Assembly (NCBI RefSeq): GCF_003269425.1 | Contig: NZ_CP030104.1 | Span: forward strand, 310,001 to 374,000 | From: Flagellimonas maritima | Lineage (GTDB): Bacteria > Bacteroidota > Bacteroidia > Flavobacteriales > Flavobacteriaceae | Length of the DNA: 64,000 nt | Reading direction: 5' to 3' | The notes under the pieces: generated by a model | Databases searched by the model: none | The model's input: only the letters and a program-made list of their open reading frames with translations | What the model was told of the DNA's origin: nothing | Shown here: positions 1 to 9,123 of the stretch, piece by piece | Layout: every line of letters begins with the position of its first letter | How positions within the stretch are numbered: position 1 is the stretch's first letter | Translations under genes and position numbers: made by a program

Positions 1-3000
1 GTCACCTGTAGCAGTAATCTCTCCCAAACCAGGAACATTACAAGTAACTTCAGCTGTTTGAATTGTAGCGACCGTTAGTGGTCTATCTGGTGATCTTACA
101 GTAGTAACATTACTTACCACATCGCAAAAGGGTGTATTCAATGCTTCCACTCGAACAACAAGGTTACCCGCAGGCAATCCTGTAATTATTTCCGGTGAGC
201 TTATAGGGGCATTAGTATCAAAGCTTCCCGTTACACCCGTTGTTGTTTCTACACCTGAGTTATCCCTTGAAAAGACCTCATAGTTGTATTGACCACTATA
301 ATTGTTTATTTCTAAACTGATTTCACCATCATTACCGTTAAAACATGTTACTGGGCCTACCTCAGCTATTATAGCTTCAATGTTGTTATACTCGGGCATA
401 TTAACCGTTGCCGTTAAATAGGAACAGCCGCCATTACCAACATCGGTCACCGCAAAAATATAATCTCCCGGTGTTGAGATTGGCCAGATTACCCTATCAG
501 TTCCGGATGAGCTTCGTGGTGCTTCTGAACCTAATGGCAAAATTTCCACCTGATAATCTCCTGCGCCTTCATTAATGATTATCGTTATAGATCCTGGGCT
601 TACTCCTGTACCTGAGGTGTCACAGGTAATTTCACTAACATTATATGTAAATGTTATATCCGTTGGAGTATTTATATTGACAGTTGCTGTCTCTTCACAT
701 CCATTTTGGTCTCTAGCGGTTAATATGATACTTTGATTGGTACCATTATCGATAACCTCAAATGTGTTGCTTGTTTGGAAATTGGTACCATCAAACTGCG
801 GTGTACCATCATTCATACTATAGGTGTAAGGTCCTGTCCCAGTTGCTGTGCCCGATCCATCCCCATTTGTATCTGTAAAAATTGTGATGTTTGCAGTACT
901 AAACTGATTACTTGATGGGTTACAGCTAAATTCTGTGTTAATGGCATTGACCGACAATAATGTAGGCTCGCTGATAATAATATCAGTTGAACGGTCTGTA
1001 CATCCTCTATCGGACACAACTTCTACCTGATAGGTGTCGGGTGCTAAATTATCGAATAAAGGAGAGCCCTGAGGTCCTGCAATCACCGTTGAGCTTGCTC
1101 CATCGTACAATATATAGTTTATAGGTGTGTCCGTATCACTCCCAGGTTGTAATTCTATAGCTATTGTTCCGTTATTTGCTCCGTTACATGTAATGTCCGT
1201 ACTTGGAGTAGCTGTAATTACCGGTGTATCTACCGTTGATACATTTACAACTGCTTCATCCGAACATAGGGGTGACGTATTGGAATCCAAATCGGTTACC
1301 AATATATTGTAATCACCGGGCAATACATTATTGAATATGTTGGAACTTTGTGGAGGGCCAATATCGGTCAAAGTCGCATCGTCCCGTAATTGATATCTAA
1401 AGTTACCACTACCCCCTGTAGTATTTACCTCGATAACACCATCACCAGCATTACAAGTGGGGAACGAGGTTGCATCAGCAGTAATAGCAAAGAAATCAAA
1501 AACTTCTGCCGTAACTGTATTTGTACATCCATTACCATCTCTAACCGTGATGATATAACTTCCTGGGTTTGGCACAACAAAGTTTACATTACTTTGGAAG
1601 CCACTCCCAATATTATACTCAAAAGTCTCTTCTGGAAGCCCCGACCCTGTGGACAATGGAGCTGTTACTTCAATTTGATAGCCACTTACCGCGGTACATT
1701 GATTGGTTACATCAATAGTTGGTGTAGGCACTCCCGCATCTTGCGTAATTGTTGCTGTTGTTAAAGCGGTACAGCCGTTGGCATCTTGGACATAAAAGTC
1801 ATAATCGCCAGGATATGGACCTGCAACTTCAAAAGTGGTATCAGCTGAAAAAGTTGTGGGTGCAGGGTCTCCCGTAGGTACAAACGCATAGGTGAACGGA
1901 GCAGTTCCACCAAAGCCTCTAACTGTTACAAAAGCCCCTGCATTACAGGTTGCTGCAACATTATTATCTATAATGATAGAAGGTGAACTAAAACCTATAA
2001 AAACCAAGGTGCTTCCACTACAACCCGTACTATCATCTGTAACAAGAATTTGATAATTACCGGGTGCTAGACCACTGAAATTATTACTAAAAGGCATTGA
2101 TTCTCCAGTACGTGGTGTTGGCCCGTCAATGATTGCGCCTGTATCGGTGTTCTCTAAGGTGACTGTAAAATTTCCAGAAGGAATACCTGTTATTTCATAA
2201 TTGATTGTGCCACTTCCTGAGACATTACAAGAAGCTGTTGTAGCTGTAGCATTAACTGCAACAGGACTTGAAGCCGAAATGGGATCAATCTCTTCTATAT
2301 AGGTACAGCCGTTTGCATCCCTGACTTCAACAAAATAAGTGACATTTGGAACAACTAAGCCGGTAACATCAAAAATATCGTTCCCAGGTCCAGTGCCAAG
2401 TTGAAAAGTTGGGTCTCCCACCAATCTAAATTCATATGGTGCAGTTCCCCCACTGGCTTGAACTCTATAAGGAAATGAGGTATCTGAACATGATGGAGGA
2501 GGCGAATCCAACGGTGTTAAATCCAAAACATTTTGGTCAATAATAAATTCATCCCGATCTTCACACCCTTGCGAATCTGTAGTGACAACGGTATAGTTTC
2601 CTAGTGGAAGATTTGGGAAATTAACGGTAGTACTTGCAGTTCCTATCGAAGAGGCTACAGGATTGCCATTTACATCCAATAAAACATAGTCAAAAGGTGC
2701 CACACCATTTGAAATTGTTGTAGACACTGAACCAAGTATTGGTCCAGATGTACATATTGCATCTGTTGGGGTAACTGTAGCGTCCAAAGCAGAACTATTA
2801 CCAATTGTTACGCTATATGGGGGACTTTCACAACCCCTACTATCTCGTATTACAAACCCTCCATGGGTTCCAGGTCCGTAACCAGAAAAAATATTCTGCG
2901 AACTAAATGTCGCACCACCATCATTACTATATTCATACGGCGGTATTCCTTGTGTTGTATCAGGGGTCAATTCAACGATTCCACTAGTAGGATCACCGCA

Positions 3001-6000
3001 TTGTGTATCTGTCGCAGATGCTGAACCTGCTATAGTTTCAGGTGGAGAAATAGTGACTATATTGGATTCGGTAGTACATCCGCGGCTATCCGTAATCAAA
3101 AATTGATAAGTAGTATCAGAAGTTATAGAACCGTCGTTAGGTACACTGTAGGTAAAAGAATTTCCTGTTATATTATTATTATCGGAAGTGTAGGTACCGC
3201 CATTGATTCTTACTTCATAAATATCATAATTTCCGCTTGAGGTATACCCATTACTTATGTTTACCTGAATCTGACCTGGAGGCCCGGCACAATCCAATTC
3301 TTGAATAGTTGTTGCCAGAGCAGTAACTTGAGGTTCTATTGTAGCAGTAACTGTATCCCTACAATCATTGGCATCTACGACTTCTATGGTGTAGTTTCCT
3401 GGTGTAAGTCCAGAGAATATATTGCTTGCGCCCAACGAACCTCCATTAATTCGATATTGATAAGGAGCCGTACCTAATGTGGCATTTACCGCTAGGGTCG
3501 CGGCTGTAAAATTATCATAACAAAAATCTGAAGCTCCCAAATCCAAGGTCAAGGTCGGTGCTTCCAATTCAGTGAGCGTGAAACTATCCGTAACCGTACA
3601 ACCATTGGCATCAGTAACACTTACTTGGTAAAGCCCGTCTTGTGATAAGTTTGAAAAAACGCGTCCATTTTTTGGACCTCTCGTTGAACCATCGGGCTGT
3701 GTCATGGTATAACGATTACCTCCCCAACCTCCTGCGGTATTTATTCTGACCGAACCAATATTACCATTTTGGCAGCTCATGTCCGTAACATCCAAACCAG
3801 AAATCGTAAAAGCCGTAGACGGCTCTTCAATCACCAATGTAGCGGTATCTGTACAGTTCGTTTCCTCATCGGTTACAGAAATCACATAACTACCCGCGGC
3901 CAATCCTGTTACTGGAACAATTCCACTGCTTTGCGCGGTTTGCAATGGGCCGCCATCTATACTGTAGCTATAGGTTGAATTGAATCCATCTACTAGATAG
4001 CGTCCTTCCCCATCAGAATCCCCAACACAGGTAACTACCCTGGTCTGCTGGGCTGTTACCCCAATTGAACTAATGTCTGTTATTGCGTAATTTTCATCGT
4101 AGGAACAACCTTCATTATCGGTTACCCTAAAGGTATAGGTACCCAATCCCAATCCAGAAAAGTCACTATTTGTTCCGTTATTGACAGCACTTGCTGCTGG
4201 AGCAATAATTTCATAGGTGTAAGGTCCCGTTCCCCCTGTTACGATAAGTCCAACAGTAGCTGTTGTTGTTATACAGTCTAAACTGGATATAGTGAAGGCT
4301 AAATCTGTAGGTTTATCCAAAGAATTAAAAATGATAGGTGCCAAAGCTTGTACACATCCATTGGAATCTCTGATTAAAGGAGTATAGCTTCCTGTTCCCA
4401 AGTTGGCGAATACAGGGTTTGTACTAAAACCTGCACCAATGCTAAATTCATAAGGTCCCGTTCCCCCTGAAACACCTGAAATTGTTATTTGTCCACCATT
4501 TTCATCGGTACACGTAGGAGCAGAGTCCGCGGCTGCTGTAGCATTAATATTTGATGGTGTACCTACTGTCCCTATTACAGGAGCTGTGGTACAAGTAAAT
4601 GAGTCTTGTTCATATCTGAGCACGATATCGTAATTTCCAGGTGCCAAGTTGGAAAATACATTACTTACTTGGTATGTGGCTCCATTATTATTACTGTATT
4701 CTATTTCATAACCAAAACCATTGGTAACATTTACTGTAATCCTACCATTGTTGGATCCGCCACAATCGGCATCTTCTTCCGTAATAGAAAAAATTGGAGG
4801 TGGAATATCCGGTACATCCACTGAGGCACTTCGTTGACAACCATTGGCATCCTCAACCAAAATGGCATAAGTCCCAGGTGTGGTTACATTGAAAGTAGTA
4901 ATACCTGAATAATTTGCTCCGAAAGGTCCACCATCTACGCTAAATCGATATGGAGCGGTCCCTCCTGAGGTATTCAAATCAACATCAACAGAAGTCGCGC
5001 CGCAACCAAAACTTTCTGATGCAGTCGCGGAAACATCCAAAGGACTTATACCGTTGCCTATCTCTATAGGGTCACCATTAATGTCCTGAGTTATAATTTC
5101 AGAACATTTATTGGTTTCGACTCTAATACTATAGGTTCCTGGGCTAACGTTCGCAAAAGTATAGTTATCCGAACCATTGGGTCCGAACGTATCTACGGTA
5201 ACGCCACCTTTTATCAACCTATAGGTATAGAATCCAGGTACTCCTGAAACTTGCACATCGATGCTTCCCAACTCGCTGGGGCAAAGGATATCGTTTGCAG
5301 TAACTTCTACGGTAACATCCAAATCTTGAACTGTAACGGTATTTGATGGGAACAAACATGCACTTGCAGAAACATTTTTTAAACGAACCCAAACTCTATA
5401 ATCCCCTGGTGTAGTTATGTCAAAAAATGGATCATCTTGGTAAGGTCCTGCGGAACTATTTAAACTGTATTCATATCCTGCGGGTACATTGGTCACCTCT
5501 ACCCTACCGGGATTCCCACATATTATATCTTCATGAATCAATTGTGGATTTAGAGGGTTTAGTGTTGACTTAAAATAGAAAAACTGACCTGAATCGACCC
5601 TAACCCTAAACTCACCTGCAGAATCCAAATTAAATGTAGCACTTGTACCTACAGTATTCCAAGTACATGCTGCGTTTATGGTAGGACAGTCATCAACAAC
5701 AGTGGGAGCACAAGTATTGGGATCAAGTTGTTGCCACTCGTAGTTACTTCCTGATTGGCTCAATGTCAATGTTCTAATATCACTTGTACCACATAGAAAG
5801 AATTTTGCTAAGGTACTACCATCGTTGGGACAGACTACTTCTTCATTTGCACCTTGGATAATGGTCATGAACATACTACTGCTAACGGTGGAAAAAGTAG
5901 ATGAATTAGTGACCGAGTTATCAATCCTAGAAGTCGAAGGAGAGTTTTTGGTGCTGGTTTCTGAGGTTGTAAGCATTAATTCGGTCAAAAAAGTTTTGAC

Positions 6001-6090
6001 CTCTGTTTTCGCTAATACCGTGGAGCAAAATATTGATATGAAAATCAAAACCACCGCATAAAGCAAATGCTTTTTCTTTTGAGGAAGCAT
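1..6090 (-). CDS. Giant secreted SprB-repeat / adhesin-like protein (partial, 3' end outside window)
   Basis: The ATG is at 6090-6088 and the minus frame is read here as open to base 1, giving 2030 codons with no stop. The protein starts with a Sec signal peptide (MLPQKKKHLLYAVVLIFISI, likely cut after VLA near residue 27), then about 200 non-repetitive residues. About 20 modules of 80-95 residues follow. Most end in a strand with a motif like V(T/R)DANGCT; copies are visible near bases 430, 1527, 1773, 2018, 2304, 2830, 3083, 3597, 4108, 4350 and 4835. Each has a YxYS...GPYxF-like core and a PGxYxxxV strand. This is the SprB-repeat / Ig-like pattern of large flavobacterial surface proteins secreted by the type IX system, such as the gliding adhesin SprB. 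The C-terminal sorting domain is not visible, so T9SS export is inferred. Gene type is confident; role (gliding, adhesion or surface structure) is not. Confidence 0.85.
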   Translation of the reverse strand, partial: MLPQKKKHLLYAVVLIFISIFCSTVLAKTEVKTFLTELMLTTSETSTKNSPSTSRIDNSVTNSSTFSTVSSSMFMTIIQGANEEVVCPNDGSTLAKFFLCGTSDIRTLTLSQSGSNYEWQQLDPNTCAPTVVDDCPTINAACTWNTVGTSATFNLDSAGEFRVRVDSGQFFYFKSTLNPLNPQLIHEDIICGNPGRVEVTNVPAGYEYSLNSSAGPYQDDPFFDITTPGDYRVWVRLKNVSASACLFPSNTVTVQDLDVTVEVTANDILCPSELGSIDVQVSGVPGFYTYRLIKGGVTVDTFGPNGSDNYTFANVSPGTYSIRVETNKCSEIITQDINGDPIEIGNGISPLDVSATASESFGCGATSVDVDLNTSGGTAPYRFSVDGGPFGANYSGITTFNVTTPGTYAILVEDANGCQRSASVDVPDIPPPIFSITEEDADCGGSNNGRITVNVTNGFGYEIEYSNNNGATYQVSNVFSNLAPGNYDIVLRYEQDSFTCTTAPVIGTVGTPSNINATAAADSAPTCTDENGGQITISGVSGGTGPYEFSIGAGFSTNPVFANLGTGSYTPLIRDSNGCVQALAPIIFNSLDKPTDLAFTISSLDCITTTATVGLIVTGGTGPYTYEIIAPAASAVNNGTNSDFSGLGLGTYTFRVTDNEGCSYDENYAITDISSIGVTAQQTRVVTCVGDSDGEGRYLVDGFNSTYSYSIDGGPLQTAQSSGIVPVTGLAAGSYVISVTDEETNCTDTATLVIEEPSTAFTISGLDVTDMSCQNGNIGSVRINTAGGWGGNRYTMTQPDGSTRGPKNGRVFSNLSQDGLYQVSVTDANGCTVTDSFTLTELEAPTLTLDLGASDFCYDNFTAATLAVNATLGTAPYQYRINGGSLGASNIFSGLTPGNYTIEVVDANDCRDTVTATIEPQVTALATTIQELDCAGPPGQIQVNISNGYTSSGNYDIYEVRINGGTYTSDNNNITGNSFTYSVPNDGSITSDTTYQFLITDSRGCTTESNIVTISPPETIAGSASATDTQCGDPTSGIVELTPDTTQGIPPYEYSNDGGATFSSQNIFSGYGPGTHGGFVIRDSRGCESPPYSVTIGNSSALDATVTPTDAICTSGPILGSVSTTISNGVAPFDYVLLDVNGNPVASSIGTASTTVNFPNLPLGNYTVVTTDSQGCEDRDEFIIDQNVLDLTPLDSPPPSCSDTSFPYRVQASGGTAPYEFRLVGDPTFQLGTGPGNDIFDVTGLVVPNVTYFVEVRDANGCTYIEEIDPISASSPVAVNATATTASCNVSGSGTINYEITGIPSGNFTVTLENTDTGAIIDGPTPRTGESMPFSNNFSGLAPGNYQILVTDDSTGCSGSTLVFIGFSSPSIIIDNNVAATCNAGAFVTVRGFGGTAPFTYAFVPTGDPAPTTFSADTTFEVAGPYPGDYDFYVQDANGCTALTTATITQDAGVPTPTIDVTNQCTAVSGYQIEVTAPLSTGSGLPEETFEYNIGSGFQSNVNFVVPNPGSYIITVRDGNGCTNTVTAEVFDFFAITADATSFPTCNAGDGVIEVNTTGGSGNFRYQLRDDATLTDIGPPQSSNIFNNVLPGDYNILVTDLDSNTSPLCSDEAVVNVSTVDTPVITATPSTDITCNGANNGTIAIELQPGSDTDTPINYILYDGASSTVIAGPQGSPLFDNLAPDTYQVEVVSDRGCTDRSTDIIISEPTLLSVNAINTEFSCNPSSNQFSTANITIFTDTNGDGSGTATGTGPYTYSMNDGTPQFDGTNFQTSNTFEVIDNGTNQSIILTARDQNGCEETATVNINTPTDITFTYNVSEITCDTSGTGVSPGSITIIINEGAGDYQVEILPLGSEAPRSSSGTDRVIWPISTPGDYIFAVTDVGNGGCSYLTATVNMPEYNNIEAIIAEVGPVTCFNGNDGEISLEINNYSGQYNYEVFSRDNSGVETTTGVTGSFDTNAPISSPEIITGLPAGNLVVRVEALNTPFCDVVSNVTTVRSPDRPLTVATIQTAEVTCNVPGLGEITATGD

Positions 6091-6238
6091 AGGTTAAGTC
6101 TTATTAAGAAAGAATACTTCAGATTTGGGGATCCTTATATTCTAATTTGTAATTATCTAAACTTATATATTTCTATTTATCTTTCGACTGATTTTAGCCG
6201 TATTTAATCTATAAAAACTACTATTTCAACGTCAAATT

Positions 6239-7360
6239 ATGAAAAAAAGTGTATTCCTTCCTTATTTTTTCGTTGTAATGCTCACCTCATCTTGTGCCCA
6301 AAATTCAGACAAGGATATTAATATTCCAAAAAAAGTGGGTTTTGATACACAACTTGTTATTGATGGAATTCAAAACCCATGGGGTATGGCATTCCTTCCA
6401 AATGGAACTATTCTGATTACGGAAAAAGCGGGAAAGTTGCTTCTATGTACTAACGGAAAAATTACGGAAATCAATAATCTGCCTGATATATACGTAAGAG
6501 GACAGGGCGGACTCATGGATATCGCATTACACCCGGATTATGAAAATAATGGATGGCTCTATCTTTCATATTCATCTGCGAGCGGTAGTGGCAAAGGTGG
6601 AAATACAGCAATCTTAAGGGCCAAACTTTCTGGAAATTCATTAACAGAGAAACAGTTATTATATAAAGGAATACCAAATACTACCAAAGGGCAGCATTTT
6701 GGTTCGCGACTGGAATTTGATGGAGAAGGTTTTTTGTTTTTTTCTATTGGGGACAGAGGCAATAGAGACGTGAACCCACAAGATATAACCAAAGATGGTG
6801 GAAAAATTTATAGGATACTTGATGATGGGCGTATTCCAGAAGACAATCCATTTATAAACAGCTCCAATGCAAAAACCGCTATTTATAGCTATGGCCATCG
6901 CAACCCCCAAGGTTTGGCAATACATCCGGAAACGGGAAATTTATGGGAACACGAGCATGGTCCAAGGGGTGGTGATGAAATCAATATAGTACAAAAAGGA
7001 AAAAACTACGGTTGGCCCGTTATTACCTACGGTATAAACTATAGTGGCACAAAGATTACAGACCAGACCTCAAAGGAAGGAATGGAACAACCAATTTACC
7101 AGTGGACACCTTCCATTGCCCCTTGTGGAATGACATTTGTATCCTCGGATAAATATCGGGATTGGAAAGGAAATTTACTGGTCGGTTCTTTGGCATTTCA
7201 ATATTTGGAACGCTTGGTCATTGTAGACAATCAAATTACATATCGTGAAAAATTATTGGATGGCATGGGCAGGTTGCGGAATGTAAAGCAGGCTCCTGAT
7301 GGATATATTTATGTTGGTATCGAAGGGAAAGGAATATATAAACTGATACCCAAAAATTAA
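6239..7360 (+). CDS. PQQ-dependent sugar dehydrogenase-like lipoprotein
   Basis: A 373-residue protein with a lipoprotein signal peptide; the lipobox LTSSC puts the acylated Cys at residue 19. The rest matches the soluble glucose/sorbosone dehydrogenase (GSDH) beta-propeller: NPWGMAFLPNG near the start, GQGGLMDIALHPDY, GSRLEFDGEGFLFFSIGDRG, a YGHRNPQGLA strand and EHGPRGGDEIN before KNYGWPV. In this family such residues bind PQQ and calcium and the enzyme oxidises aldose sugars to lactones. Substrate cannot be read from sequence. It is divergent from the giant repeat gene (148-bp gap) and convergent with murQ (19 bp), so it is probably a single-gene unit. Confidence 0.9.
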   Translation: MKKSVFLPYFFVVMLTSSCAQNSDKDINIPKKVGFDTQLVIDGIQNPWGMAFLPNGTILITEKAGKLLLCTNGKITEINNLPDIYVRGQGGLMDIALHPDYENNGWLYLSYSSASGSGKGGNTAILRAKLSGNSLTEKQLLYKGIPNTTKGQHFGSRLEFDGEGFLFFSIGDRGNRDVNPQDITKDGGKIYRILDDGRIPEDNPFINSSNAKTAIYSYGHRNPQGLAIHPETGNLWEHEHGPRGGDEINIVQKGKNYGWPVITYGINYSGTKITDQTSKEGMEQPIYQWTPSIAPCGMTFVSSDKYRDWKGNLLVGSLAFQYLERLVIVDNQITYREKLLDGMGRLRNVKQAPDGYIYVGIEGKGIYKLIPKN

Positions 7361-7379
7361 TAGGGAGATGGTGTTGAAA

Positions 7380-8195
7380 TTACTTCATCGCTTCAATGGC
7401 ACGTTTTACAGAACCATATTTTTTTAATGCCTTTTCTGCATTTGCATAGTCCAGGCCAAGTTCCTCAACCAAATATCGTGTTCCCCTGTCTACCAATTTA
7501 GTGTTGCTCAATTGCATGTTCACCATTTTGTTTCCCTTTACTCTTCCAATACGAATCATTAAAGCGGTCGAAATCATATTGAGTACCATTTTTTGACTTG
7601 TACCGCTTTTCATTCTGGTACTCCCCGTCAAAAATTCTGGGCCTACATTAACTTCCATGGCGATATCAGTGTCAGTAGCCAAGGGTGAACCTGGATTGTT
7701 GGTAATGCCTGCAGTTAAAATACCATGGTCTTTTGCATAAGCGATACCTCCTAGCACATAAGGTGTGGTTCCTGAAGCAGCTATTCCTACCAGAACATCA
7801 TTGGCATTGATATCATAAGCTTTCAGATCTTTCCAAGCTTGGTGGACATCATCTTCTGCAAATTCCACAGCTTTACGAATCGCATTGTCACCACCGGCAA
7901 TCAACCCTATAACTTTATCATGAGGCATTCCAAACGTAGGCGGTATTTCAGAAGCATCCAGAATGCCCAATCTACCACTTGTACCAGCACCTATATAAAA
8001 TAATCTACCTCCATTTTCAAATCTTGTGGCCAGTGCATCCACCAATTCAGCGACTTTTGGCAAAACCCTTTCTACGGCCTCGGCAACTTTTTTGTCCTCA
8101 TTGTTGATATTGATTATAATATCTAAAGTATTCATTTGATCTAACTGATCATATAAGGACGGTTTCTCTGTAATTTTTACGTGCTTTTCTGCCAC
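7380..8195 (-). CDS. murQ: N-acetylmuramic acid 6-phosphate etherase
   Basis: This cytoplasmic enzyme cleaves the lactyl ether of MurNAc-6-phosphate to give GlcNAc-6-phosphate and D-lactate. The 271-residue protein has a SIS sugar-phosphate fold: GGRLFYIGAGTSGRLGILDA, EIPPTFG, the loop AASGTTPYVLGG, and the family signature GPEFLTGSTRMKSGTSQK before VLNMIST. The start is GTG at 8195; no ATG lies nearby upstream in frame, and the next internal Met (residue 22) would remove conserved N-terminal sequence. It begins 2 bases after the stop of the DeoR-type gene, so the two are cotranscribed. AnmK, which makes its substrate, is encoded at 21099-22175. Confidence 0.95.
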   Translation of the reverse strand: MAEKHVKITEKPSLYDQLDQMNTLDIIININNEDKKVAEAVERVLPKVAELVDALATRFENGGRLFYIGAGTSGRLGILDASEIPPTFGMPHDKVIGLIAGGDNAIRKAVEFAEDDVHQAWKDLKAYDINANDVLVGIAASGTTPYVLGGIAYAKDHGILTAGITNNPGSPLATDTDIAMEVNVGPEFLTGSTRMKSGTSQKMVLNMISTALMIRIGRVKGNKMVNMQLSNTKLVDRGTRYLVEELGLDYANAEKALKKYGSVKRAIEAMK

Positions 8196-8197
8196 TT

Positions 8198-8947
8198 TTA
8201 CAATAATTGTATGTTCATATTCTTAAAGACATCAAGTTTAATGTCCCAGGGTTCCAATTCAGTTATCAAAACATCCACTTCCTCTACCCCACATATTTTA
8301 TAACGTTGCAAAGATCCTATTTTTTCAGAAATACATGGAGACACAACTTTTCTGGAACTGTGTATCATTGCCTTCTTCATTTGTACAATCTCCCAATCGA
8401 ACTCTGTTAATCCTTCAATGGCGTGAATCGAATTCGTCCCCAAAAAACAAATATCGACTTTAATCTCTGATAACATATTGATTGCACTACCGCCAACGGC
8501 AATCTGAGAATCTTTAGACATTCGACCACCAATAAAAATAACCTCAATATTGGTTTTTCCCAATAGTTGTACAGCAATTGGAAGACTTGGCGTAAAACAT
8601 GTCAGTTTAATTTTTGAAGGCAATCGTCTTGCCAACTCAAGGTTGGTAGTTCCCCCGCTCAACAAAATTACCTGACCTTCTTTTATAAGGCTAAGTGCTT
8701 TTTCGGCAATTTGCGATTTTTTTTCGAGAGAATAAATCTTTTTTCCTATAGGATTATAATTATTAAATCCTAAAGAAATAGCTCCTCCATGAACCTTTTT
8801 TAATTGTTGGGAATTGTGCAATTCTTTAATATCCCTTCTAACGGTATCGACAGAAACATTTAGCAAGTTACTCAAATCAGTCAGTAATACCCTGTTGTGT
8901 ATTCGTACTTCGTTCAAAATAAACTGGTGCCTTTCTTCCTTTAACAT
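8198..8947 (-). CDS. DeoR/GlpR-family transcriptional regulator
   Basis: A 249-residue repressor-type protein. Residues 1-55 are a DeoR winged helix-turn-helix (ERHQFILNEV, then LLNVSVDTVRRDIKEL and KKVHGGA). Residues 75-235 are the sugar-phosphate sensor domain, with LLSGGTTNLELARRL, FIGGRMSKDSQIAVGG and CFLGTNSI. DeoR proteins usually bind DNA until a phosphosugar releases them. It sits in one unit with murQ and is divergent from the nagB fusion gene; the 176-bp gap contains TGCAATT direct repeats and a palindrome (9039-9055) that would suit its operator. The likely inducer is MurNAc-6-P, GlcNAc-6-P or GlcN-6-P (inference). MurQ regulators in other phyla are usually of the RpiR type. Confidence 0.88.
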   Translation of the reverse strand: MLKEERHQFILNEVRIHNRVLLTDLSNLLNVSVDTVRRDIKELHNSQQLKKVHGGAISLGFNNYNPIGKKIYSLEKKSQIAEKALSLIKEGQVILLSGGTTNLELARRLPSKIKLTCFTPSLPIAVQLLGKTNIEVIFIGGRMSKDSQIAVGGSAINMLSEIKVDICFLGTNSIHAIEGLTEFDWEIVQMKKAMIHSSRKVVSPCISEKIGSLQRYKICGVEEVDVLITELEPWDIKLDVFKNMNIQLL

Positions 8948-9038
8948 ATAGAATGTAAAGTTAAATAAATCTTAAAAACTATCGATTGCAGCAAAATACG
9001 GCAAAATGAATAAATAATTAAATTAAATTCAATAAAAC

Positions 9039-9079
9039 TGCAATTAATTGCAATTGATGCGGTTTTTTGCATATATTTG
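9039..9079 (+). promoter_or_regulatory. Promoter and probable operator of the nagB-susCD operon
   Basis: The perfect 14-bp palindrome TGCAATTAATTGCA lies at 9039-9052, and TGCAATT occurs as direct repeats at 9039 and 9049, one helical turn apart. A third half-site in reverse orientation (GATTGCA) is at 8984-8990. An exact Bacteroidota -7 element, TATATTTG, is at 9072-9079, with a TTG at 9048-9050 (21-bp spacing) inside the palindrome. A protein bound there would cover the -33 region, as expected for repression by the adjacent DeoR-type regulator. Binding is inferred. Confidence 0.5.
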
Positions 9080-9123
9080 GAGTTAATGTTTCGATATTTT
9101 GCGAGAACACTATATAATTATCG

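Noticed and set aside
733..6061. Plus-strand open frames of 60-124 codons within the giant repeat gene region
   Set aside because: They are antisense shadows of the minus-strand repeat protein, whose frame gives a coherent signal peptide and repeat modules.
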